Source of the DNA: DASXIW01 sp036497785
GTDB lineage: Bacteria; Pseudomonadota; Alphaproteobacteria; Acetobacterales; Acetobacteraceae
Direction: 5' to 3'
NCBI GenBank assembly: GCA_036497785.1
Contig: DASXIW010000218.1
Location: 1-20,561 of the forward strand
DNA length: 20,561 bases
Shown: piece after piece, positions 1 through 6,326 of the stretch
Position numbering within the stretch: the first letter of the stretch is position 1
Layout: every line of letters starts with the position of its first letter
The notes under the pieces: generated by a model
Databases searched by the model: none
What the model saw: only the letters and a program-made list of their open reading frames with translations
What the model was told of the DNA's origin: nothing
Made by a program: the position numbers and the translations under genes

Positions 1-1617
1 GCGCAATGTCAGCGCCAGCAGCCGGCTTGCGCGCCAGGGTGGCGAGATCGGCGGTATCAGCCGCAGCGAAATCGCCGCGGCGATCGTGGCGGCGATGATT
101 TCGAGGCCGGTGTTCAGAAACTTGCCGGTGTCGTAGCTCTGCTGATTTTCCGGCGCCATGAGGACGACGAAGAGCAGCACGATGCCGGCGAACATTTGTT
201 TGTGCCATCGCCAGGCGGCGAATGCACCGCAAGGAACGAGGACACAGCCGATCGTAAGCGAAAGGCCGAGAAAGCTGTGCTGGGCCGGCAGCACCACGAA
301 GTCCGCCACGGCCGCGACCAACACGCAGATGGTTGCGCCGACCGCAAAGCCGACGACGTTCGGATAGGCGTCGTCGGTTTGCGGCGAGAACACCAGCGCC
401 ACGAGGGCGGCGAATTCGACCATTGTCTGGCCGCCGGACCAATTCGTTTCCACCCACACAAACTCGGTTGCCAGAACAAGCAGCACGATCCGCAGCGCGT
501 TCATGAGGGGGGGCAGGATGTCTGGCACTGGCAGATCCTTGGCCTCGGTGTCCAGCGTCTCGCGGCCCGGCGCGCTGACCAGCACGAGCCCATTCGCCGC
601 CCGCTGCAGGGCGAGCAGCGCATCCGCCACATGGTCGATCAGGAAGCGGGTCGACGCGGTGCCCGCCGGCATGGCCAGCACGCGCCGCGCAGCGTTGCCG
701 CATGCCGCCCGCATAGCTTCGGGATCTCCCCACCAGTCGCCGTTGCGCACGGACATGACCGCGGGAAGCAAAGCCGCGGCATCATCTTGCGCGGCTTCGT
801 CCCACGTCGTGTCCAGAAAGTTCGCGATCCCGCGCCAGGCGGAGATCGCCGAAAACAGCCCCTCCACGCCGGCCTGGAGCGTCCGGGTCCGATAATGCAG
901 GTCGGGCGCCTCGCCTGTGGCCTCGTCCATGATCGGGTCCAGGGCGATGATGCGCCGGATCATCTCGCGCCGCACCCCGCGCGTCTTCTCCGAGTCAGGA
1001 CCGATCGCGAGCGTTCTGGCGATGCCAGCCGCGATGCCGATCGCCGCATCGGCCAGCGCCGACGCCAGCCGGTCGCGGGCCCTGCCGAGATTGGTAACGA
1101 TCAGCACCGCGCCGGCGCAGAGACTGCCGATGAATATTTCGCTCCCCCGGGTGACGGCGTAATGGAAACTCTGGTCAGCCGAGGCGATGAAGTCCGCAAA
1201 GACGACCGCAGCGGTCACCCCGGCAAGCACCGCCCCATAGGCCACGTAGTTGCGTAGCGTCGCCGCGAAAAAGCCGCATAGGCCGGTGAACAACGCGAGC
1301 CCGACCAGCATGCCGATACGCTGCTGCGGAAACGCCGCCACCAGCAGCAGAATCGTGACCGCCCCGACGAAGGTTCCGACGGTGCGATACCAGCCTTTCC
1401 GCAACGACGCGCCGAGACTGGGCTGGCACACCACCGCAGCGGTCGCTCCAGCCCAGTAGGCGTTGTCCAGCTCGAGCTCGTAGGCGACGAACAGCGCAAG
1501 GGTGACGGCCGCACAGATACGCAGACCATGGAGCAGGCATGGCCACGCCACCGCCAGCCCGGCGCGCAGCTTTGACCAGTCGGCCCAACCGTCTCGGCCT
1601 GTCGTGCTGGCGGACAC
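1..1617 (-). CDS. FUSC-family (aromatic acid exporter-like) inner-membrane protein, 3' end missing
   Basis: The frame is open to the left edge, so 539 residues are visible and the C-terminus is lost. Read leftward it gives a soluble start, then hydrophobic segments around residues 28-47, 55-64 and 80-97, with the stretch YRTVGTFVGA near residues 77-86, the R-x-x-G-T-x-x-G-A pattern typical of FUSC/AaeB proteins (Pfam PF04632). A long less hydrophobic middle follows, then a second membrane cluster near the left edge. Family members are proton-driven exporters of aromatic carboxylic acids or related compounds; the substrate here cannot be told. I chose the GTG at 1617 because GAGG lies just upstream and the protein then begins MSASTTGRDG; an in-frame ATG at 1665 is the alternative, and a stop at 1720-1722 limits extension. 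It lies downstream of and in the same direction as the ABC exporter, 149 bases apart, so cotranscription is possible. The family call is firm. Confidence 0.85.
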   Translation of the reverse strand, partial: MSASTTGRDGWADWSKLRAGLAVAWPCLLHGLRICAAVTLALFVAYELELDNAYWAGATAAVVCQPSLGASLRKGWYRTVGTFVGAVTILLLVAAFPQQRIGMLVGLALFTGLCGFFAATLRNYVAYGAVLAGVTAAVVFADFIASADQSFHYAVTRGSEIFIGSLCAGAVLIVTNLGRARDRLASALADAAIGIAAGIARTLAIGPDSEKTRGVRREMIRRIIALDPIMDEATGEAPDLHYRTRTLQAGVEGLFSAISAWRGIANFLDTTWDEAAQDDAAALLPAVMSVRNGDWWGDPEAMRAACGNAARRVLAMPAGTASTRFLIDHVADALLALQRAANGLVLVSAPGRETLDTEAKDLPVPDILPPLMNALRIVLLVLATEFVWVETNWSGGQTMVEFAALVALVFSPQTDDAYPNVVGFAVGATICVLVAAVADFVVLPAQHSFLGLSLTIGCVLVPCGAFAAWRWHKQMFAGIVLLFVVLMAPENQQSYDTGKFLNTGLEIIAATIAAAISLRLIPPISPPWRASRLLALTLR

Positions 1618-1766
1618 TTCACCTCGCAATACCTTCGATACCGCCGCGCGCCCGCGACCGCGCATCGGTAAAATGGAGTGTTCCCGATACGGACCGCACC
1701 CATCTTCCAGCACTGCCCGTTAGATTTCCGAAAGGCACGGCAGCCGCTTGCCGCGGCGCCGGAATC

Positions 1767-3545
1767 TCAGCCCACCAAGCCGCCCGGGCTGAATTGCAGT
1801 TCCGCCAGGCGGCTGTACAGCCCGCCTTCGCGCACCAGCGCGTCATGCGTGCCGGTGGCGACCATGCGGCCCTTGTCGATCACCACAATCCGGTCCGCCC
1901 GGCGCACCGTGGCCAGCCTGTGTGCCACGACCAGCGTGGTCCGGTCCGCCGCTAGCACCGCCAGCGCATGTTGCACCGCCTGTTCGGATTCGGCGTCCAG
2001 CGCGCTGGTGGCCTCGTCCAGCAGCAGGATCGGGGCGTTGCGCAGGATCGCGCGCGCGATGGCGATCCGCTGGCGCTGCCCGCCGGATAGCCGCACGCCT
2101 TTTTCACCCAGAAACGTGTCATAGCCCTGCGGCAGCTCATCGAGGAAATGCGCCGCTGCCGCGTCCGCCGCCGCCCGCACGTCGGAATCGCTCGCGCCCG
2201 GCCGGCCGTAGCGGATGTTTTCCCATGCATTGGCACCGAAGATCACCGGATCTTGTGGCACAAGCCCGATATTGCGACGCAGCTCCGCCGGGTCCACGGC
2301 CGCCACATCGATGCCGTCGAGCCGCACGATCCCCGACTGGGGGTCGTAGAACCGCAGCAGCAGCTGGAACACGGTGGTTTTGCCCGCGCCGGATGGGCCC
2401 ACCAGCGCAACGGTCTCGCCTGGCGACACGTCGAACGATATGCCGAATAGCGCGGATTGTTCCGGCCGCGCCGGGTAGTTGAACGTGACCTCCTCGAACG
2501 CCACGTGGCCCCGGATCGGGCTGGGCAGCAGCGCCGGCACCGCTGGCGCCGTGATGGTGGGCGTTTCGGCCAGCACTTCCAGCAGCCGGTCCGCCGCACC
2601 GGCGGCACGCTGCACCTCGCCCCAAATCTCGCTCAGCGTGCTGCCCGCACTCGCCAGCAAAACGGCGTAGAACACGAAGGCGGACAGGTCGCCGCCGCTC
2701 ATCCGGCCCGCCACCACGTCCCGCCCGCCGATCCACAGGCTGAAGGTGATGGCGCCGAAGCCCAGCAGGATCACGATCAGGATCAGCATGGTCCGGGTGC
2801 GGATGCGCCGCAGCGCGGTGGCTACCGAGCGTTCCACCTGCACGCCGAACCGGGTGCGGTCCACCGGCTCATGGGTGAAGGCCTGCACCGTGCGCAAGCC
2901 GTTGATCGTTTCCTCGGCATAGGCGCCCAAATCGGCCACCCGGTCCTGCGCCAGACGCGACAGCCGCCTTTCCCGCTGCCCGAACAGGATCAGCGGGACC
3001 ACCACCAGCGGCACCACCACGACCACGATGCCGGCCAGCTTCAGGCTGGTCACCAGCAGCATGGCGAAGGCGCCGGCGCTCATCAGCACATTGCGCAGCC
3101 ACTGCGATATCGCCGAGCCGATCAGCGCCTGCAACACCGACACGTCGGCAGTCATGCGCGAGAGGATATCCCCGGTGCGTGCCGTCTCAAAAAACGCGGG
3201 CGAGAGGGTGATCACGTGGTTGAACACGTCGCGGCGGATATCGGCCGCTGCCCGTTCTCCCAACCAGGACACCAGATAGAACCGGCACCCCGTCGCCAGC
3301 GCCAGCGCCGCGACCACGGCGAACATGCCCAGCGCCGCCTGGTTCAGATGCGTCCCGCCGCCGCTGGCGAAGCCGACATCGATCAGTCGGCGCAGTCCCT
3401 GGCCGAGTGCCAGGACAAGCCCCGCCGCGACCAGCAGAGCCGCGGACGCGCAAGCGACGCGCCATGCATAGGGTTTCAGATACGGGAATAGCAGCCGCAG
3501 CGAGGCGATATTGGCGCGGGGTGGGGTTGGTCCGGATGGCGGCAT
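1767..3545 (-). CDS. ABC transporter, fused permease and ATPase (MsbA/ABCB-type exporter)
   Basis: This 592-residue half-transporter has an N-terminal six-helix membrane domain (about residues 18-325) fused to a nucleotide-binding domain (about 345-590). Visible motifs are Walker A GPSGAGKTT (383-391), Q-loop glutamine 431 in VPQDP, signature LSGGQ (486-490), Walker B ILLLDEAT with catalytic Glu511, and the H-loop histidine 542. The intracellular stretch around residues 120-140 (FFETARTGDILSRMTADVSVLQ) is typical of lipid and drug exporters. Such proteins work as homodimers in the inner membrane, using ATP to flip lipids or hydrophobic compounds outward; length is normal for the class. It resembles the MsbA-related branch, but the substrate is unknown and it is probably not the essential MsbA itself. 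The start is the first ATG of the frame and has only a weak ribosome-binding site. It is divergent from the cinA-like gene. Confidence 0.93.
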   Translation of the reverse strand: MPPSGPTPPRANIASLRLLFPYLKPYAWRVACASAALLVAAGLVLALGQGLRRLIDVGFASGGGTHLNQAALGMFAVVAALALATGCRFYLVSWLGERAAADIRRDVFNHVITLSPAFFETARTGDILSRMTADVSVLQALIGSAISQWLRNVLMSAGAFAMLLVTSLKLAGIVVVVVPLVVVPLILFGQRERRLSRLAQDRVADLGAYAEETINGLRTVQAFTHEPVDRTRFGVQVERSVATALRRIRTRTMLILIVILLGFGAITFSLWIGGRDVVAGRMSGGDLSAFVFYAVLLASAGSTLSEIWGEVQRAAGAADRLLEVLAETPTITAPAVPALLPSPIRGHVAFEEVTFNYPARPEQSALFGISFDVSPGETVALVGPSGAGKTTVFQLLLRFYDPQSGIVRLDGIDVAAVDPAELRRNIGLVPQDPVIFGANAWENIRYGRPGASDSDVRAAADAAAAHFLDELPQGYDTFLGEKGVRLSGGQRQRIAIARAILRNAPILLLDEATSALDAESEQAVQHALAVLAADRTTLVVAHRLATVRRADRIVVIDKGRMVATGTHDALVREGGLYSRLAELQFSPGGLVG

Positions 3546-3625
3546 CGCCGGTATCTTGGGCTTTTTTAACTACTCTGCAATGCCGCGCCTTTGCGACGGC
3601 TTGCGCCGATCGAACATCCGAGACG

Positions 3626-3650
3626 CCTGCCCAAGGCAGGATCTATCCTG
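3626..3650. promoter_or_regulatory. Overlapping palindromes in the ABC exporter/cinA divergent spacer
   Basis: Two overlapping symmetric elements lie between divergent genes. CCTGCC and GGCAGG (3626-3631, 3635-3640) are separated by three bases, and CAGGAT and ATCCTG (3637-3642, 3645-3650) by two. The second has the form of a dimeric regulator site. No convincing -35/-10 pair was found beside it, so an operator role is inference. Confidence 0.3.
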
Positions 3651-3687
3651 ACGACCAGAACGCCAACCCACCGGAAGGGCCGCTTGC

Positions 3688-4173
3688 ATGGAAACCCTGC
3701 TCCCCGCCGCCGCCCGGATCGCCGAGCTGTTACGGCGGACCGGCGCCACGCTCGCCGTTTCGGAATCCTCCACCGGCGGCCTGATCTCGGCCGCTCTGCT
3801 CGCTGTCCCTGGCGCATCGGCGTATTTTCTCGGCGGCGCGGTCGTCTATACGGGTATCGCCCGCGCCGCATTGCTGGATATCGGTCCGGCCGAAATGCAC
3901 GGCCTGCGCCCCGCCAGCGAACGCTATGCCCAACTCCTCGCGCGGACCGTCCGCACCCGCTTCGCTTCTAGCTGGGCCCTCGCGGAGACCGGCGCCACCG
4001 GCCCATCCGGCAATCGCTACGGGGATGCCGCTGGCCATTGCTGTCTCGCAGTGGAGGGGGAGCGCGTGGCAATCGTCACGCTGGAGACCGGATCGAACGA
4101 CCGCGTCGCGAATATGCGCCTGTTCGCCGCCGCGGCGCTCGATCTGCTGGAACGGAGCCTGCCGCAAATCTGA
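3688..4173 (+). CDS. CinA C-terminal domain family protein (PncC-like nicotinamide-nucleotide amidohydrolase)
   Basis: The 161-residue protein matches the stand-alone CinA C-terminal/PncC family, which deamidates nicotinamide mononucleotide to nicotinic acid mononucleotide in NAD salvage. SESSTGG at residues 25-31 corresponds to the family's AESxTGG signature, and AVVYTGIARAALLDIG (51-66) to the next conserved block. The glycine-rich block is unusual: ETGATGPSG (100-108) followed by NRYGDAAG stands where many members have G-x-A-GP-x-GG. The position often occupied by lysine in the YSNxxK block looks like Arg59. Activity is therefore not assured. GGAAGGG sits about 7 bases before the ATG. It is divergent from the ABC exporter and is followed in the same direction by the sapC-like gene after 106 bases. 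Confidence 0.82.
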   Translation: METLLPAAARIAELLRRTGATLAVSESSTGGLISAALLAVPGASAYFLGGAVVYTGIARAALLDIGPAEMHGLRPASERYAQLLARTVRTRFASSWALAETGATGPSGNRYGDAAGHCCLAVEGERVAIVTLETGSNDRVANMRLFAAAALDLLERSLPQI

Positions 4174-4231
4174 AGACCTTCGGCGGGCTCGACGGGGGTG
4201 GCCGTGTCATGCAGATTAGCCGCCATTCCAG

Positions 4232-4276
4232 GCATCCCGGCCCGGCGTCAGGGATGCTCAATCCGCCCAGGGATGC
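4232..4276 (+). promoter_or_regulatory. Alternative hairpin in the sapC-like leader overlapping its ribosome-binding site
   Basis: GCATCCC at 4232-4238 is perfectly complementary to GGGATGC at 4251-4257, and also to an identical GGGATGC at 4270-4276, which contains the AGGGA ribosome-binding site of the gene starting at 4280. CAGGGATGC thus occurs twice as a direct repeat. The two pairings exclude each other, so one frees the ribosome site and the other hides it. The complementarity is seen; a switch function is inference. Confidence 0.35.
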
Positions 4277-4279
4277 ACC

Positions 4280-5053
4280 ATGTCAGAAACTGTCGCGCCG
4301 CCCCGCGCAGAAGCGCCTCGCGCCCCGGTGCTGCCGCCTTTCTTCAAGCGGGTGGTCGGCGTCAATCCTGCCCTCCATGGCGCTCTTCGCCTCGATCGCA
4401 ATTCGGGGTTCGGCTACAGCGCGCAGGCGCAATCCGTGCCGCTCGGCCTGGGCGAGTTCGAGACGGCGGCCCAGCATTTCCCGATCCTGTTCGCCGCGGG
4501 CCCTGTACCAACGCCCGTGGTGCTGCTGGGCTTGCGCGAAGGCAGCAACCTGTTCGTCGAGCCCGGCGGGGCATGGCGCGCGGATGCCTATATCCCTGCC
4601 TGTATCCGCGCCTTTCCCTTCGTCTTTGTGGAGGATGCCGGCACGAAATTGCTCTATGTCGGCATGGAGCCGGACGCCCTTTGCCTCAACGCGGATCACG
4701 GCGCCGCTTTGTTCGAGGATGGCAAGCCGACGGCCACGCTGAGCGAGCAGATCAGTTTTTGTTCGACCTTCCGGGACAATACCGCTGCCGCCGCCAGCCT
4801 CGGCCGCGCCTTGCAGGAAAACGGATTGCTGCAGGAGGAAGAGGCGACGGTCCAGTTCACCGCCGGCGGCAGCGCGCGCATTCGCGGCTTCGGGATCGTC
4901 CGGCCCGACCGGCTGGACCAGCTGAGTGACGAAACCTTCCTGGACTGGCGCCGTCGCGGCTGGCTCGCCGCGATCTACGCCCACATCCTCTCGGCCGGGC
5001 GCTGGGCGCGACTGATCGAGCTTGCGGCCGCCCGCGCCGCCACGCCGGCATAG
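4280..5053 (+). CDS. SapC family protein
   Basis: The 257-residue protein matches the SapC family (Pfam PF07277). The order of short blocks fits: an N-terminal stretch ending in GFGYSAQAQSVPLGLGEF, then FPILFA, VVLLGLREGSNLFVEPGGAW and YIPACIRAFPFVF, and later LSEQISFCSTFRDN. The family was named for an S-layer-associated gene of Campylobacter, but proteobacterial members have no firm biochemical role; they often sit near TonB-dependent receptors or 2OG/halogenase-type genes, which are not seen here. I find no signal peptide or membrane segment, so it looks cytoplasmic. AGGGA lies about 8 bases before the ATG. The zinc transporter begins only 15 bases after its stop, so the two are very probably cotranscribed. 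Confidence 0.85.
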   Translation: MSETVAPPRAEAPRAPVLPPFFKRVVGVNPALHGALRLDRNSGFGYSAQAQSVPLGLGEFETAAQHFPILFAAGPVPTPVVLLGLREGSNLFVEPGGAWRADAYIPACIRAFPFVFVEDAGTKLLYVGMEPDALCLNADHGAALFEDGKPTATLSEQISFCSTFRDNTAAAASLGRALQENGLLQEEEATVQFTAGGSARIRGFGIVRPDRLDQLSDETFLDWRRRGWLAAIYAHILSAGRWARLIELAAARAATPA

Positions 5054-5068
5054 CCGGGACCGGCCGCC

Positions 5069-5998
5069 ATGTCCGGCCATGATCATGGGCATAATCATGG
5101 ACGGGGGCATTCCCACGCGCCCGCGACGTTCGACCGTGCCTTTGCGATCGGGGTCGCGCTGAACGGCGGCTTTGTCGTGGCCCAGGTGGCCTTCGGGCTG
5201 ATTGCGCATTCCATGGCCCTGCTGGCGGACGCCGTCCATAATCTCGGTGACGTGCTGGGCCTGCTGATCGCGTGGGGCGCGGTCTGGCTCGGCCGACGCA
5301 TGCCGACAGCCCAGCGCACCTATGGCTGGGGCCGCAGCTCCATCCTGGCTTCGCTGATCAACGCCGTGGTGCTGCTGTTTGGCTGCGGCGCCATCGCCGT
5401 GGCCGCCATCGAACGTTTGGCCACCCCCCCACAGGTGGGCGGAGAAACGGTGATCTGGGTGGCCGCCCTGGGCATCCTCGTCAACGGAGCCACCGCGGTG
5501 ATGTTCATGCGCGGCCGCAAGGACGACCTCAACATCAAGGGCGCATTCCTGCACATGGCGTCCGACGCGTTGGTCTCACTGGGCGTCGTCATTGCCGGCG
5601 TGCTGATCCTGCTGACCGGCTGGCTATGGCTCGACCCCGCGACCAGTCTTGCCATCGTGGTGGTCATCACCGCCGGCACCTGGGGGCTGCTGCGCGACTC
5701 CGTCAATCTCGCGATGGACGCGGTCCCTCCCGGCCTGGACCATGCCAGCGTGCAAAGCCATCTGCGCAACCTGCCGGGTGTCATCGAGGTGCATGATCTG
5801 CACATCTGGGGGCTGAGCACGTCAGACGCGGCGCTGACCGCGCATCTGGTGGTGGGCGAGGTCGAGCAGGAGGTCGGACTGGTGGAACTCGCGTGCGACG
5901 AGGTACGGCGGCATTTCGGCATCGGACACTGCACCTTTCAGCTCGAAACCGCCGAAACCGCGCAGTTCTGTAGTCTGCGTCCGGAACACGTCATCTAG
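5069..5998 (+). CDS. Cation diffusion facilitator (zinc-type, CzcD/ZitB-like) efflux transporter
   Basis: This 309-residue inner-membrane protein exchanges cytoplasmic Zn2+ (possibly also Cd2+ or Co2+) for protons. The N-terminus is histidine-rich (seven histidines in residues 4-16). Six hydrophobic segments follow, with the transport-site motifs in helices two and five: HNLGD with His57 and Asp61, preceded by LLAD (Asp54), and HMASD with His162 and Asp166. The HD-HD arrangement is the one usual in zinc-selective members. The C-terminal cytoplasmic metallochaperone-like domain (about 215-309) includes VHDLHIWGLS and ends with FGIGHCTFQLE. Length is standard. It follows the sapC-like gene after 15 bases and precedes a His-rich small gene by 84 bases. 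No metal-regulator gene is visible nearby. Confidence 0.95.
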   Translation: MSGHDHGHNHGRGHSHAPATFDRAFAIGVALNGGFVVAQVAFGLIAHSMALLADAVHNLGDVLGLLIAWGAVWLGRRMPTAQRTYGWGRSSILASLINAVVLLFGCGAIAVAAIERLATPPQVGGETVIWVAALGILVNGATAVMFMRGRKDDLNIKGAFLHMASDALVSLGVVIAGVLILLTGWLWLDPATSLAIVVVITAGTWGLLRDSVNLAMDAVPPGLDHASVQSHLRNLPGVIEVHDLHIWGLSTSDAALTAHLVVGEVEQEVGLVELACDEVRRHFGIGHCTFQLETAETAQFCSLRPEHVI

Positions 5999-6043
5999 GC
6001 ACACAGAATTGGAACGATGGCGGCCCAATTCCGTTCCTTAGGC

Positions 6044-6063
6044 GGCTGCCCGGAAGGGCGGCC
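6044..6063 (+). promoter_or_regulatory. Stable 5'-leader hairpin with GGAA tetraloop before the His-rich small gene
   Basis: GGCTGCCC (6044-6051) pairs with GGGCGGCC (6056-6063), eight pairs including one G-U, closing a GGAA loop of the GNRA type. A few more pairs (TAG/CTA) can form outside it. The downstream sequence is GAAAAAGGAG with no T-run, so it is unlikely to be a standard terminator for the preceding transporter. It lies directly upstream of the AGGAG ribosome site (6072-6076) and could stabilise or cap the transcript; the role is inferred. Confidence 0.4.
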
Positions 6064-6082
6064 CTAGAAAAAGGAGCACAAC

Positions 6083-6280
6083 ATGCCGCAGACGAGCCAC
6101 ACCAAGGCTGCCGAATCCCACGAGAAAGCCGCCAAGGCGCATCGCGCGGCCGCCGAGCACCATGCCAAGGAGCATGAAGCTGCCGAGGAACATACCGAAA
6201 AGGCCGCCGCGCACTCCAAGGAGGCGCAAGCGCATTCGACCGAAGCGCATAAGAAAAGCGGTCAGAAAGCGAAGCGCTGA
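6083..6280 (+). CDS. Small histidine/alanine/lysine-rich helical protein, 65 residues
   Basis: A strong AGGAG site six bases before the ATG and the biased composition support a real gene. It has ten histidines in 65 residues, many alanines, lysines and glutamates, no cysteine, no proline after residue 2, and no signal peptide or membrane segment, so it should be a soluble, highly charged helix. His6, 13, 20 and 27 and later His37, 44 and 51 are spaced seven residues apart, placing them along one helical face. Similar short His/Ala/Lys-rich proteins are common in alphaproteobacteria as hypothetical proteins without known function. Its position 84 bases after a zinc-type efflux pump suggests metal binding or buffering, but that is inference; nucleic-acid binding through the basic C-terminus is another possibility. 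Confidence 0.8.
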   Translation: MPQTSHTKAAESHEKAAKAHRAAAEHHAKEHEAAEEHTEKAAAHSKEAQAHSTEAHKKSGQKAKR

Positions 6281-6285
6281 ATTTT

Positions 6286-6326
6286 CGCGCTAGCCGGGCT
6301 GATCGAAGGTCGGTCTGGCTAGCGCG
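6286..6326. terminator. Inverted repeat between convergent genes (possible bidirectional terminator)
   Basis: CGCGCTAGCC (6286-6295) and GGCTAGCGCG (6317-6326) form a perfect 10-bp stem with a 21-base loop in the spacer where the rightward His-rich gene (stop at 6280) meets the leftward uvrC, and it includes the uvrC stop codon. There is no T-run following it on either strand; the T-run lies before the stem on the plus strand. A transcript-end structure is plausible, but a classic intrinsic terminator is not shown. Confidence 0.4.

Noticed and set aside
196..1257. Long open frame of 353 codons on the plus strand
   Set aside because: It is antisense to the FUSC gene, and its product is Arg/His/Gly-rich with no family resemblance, as expected for a shadow frame in high-GC DNA.
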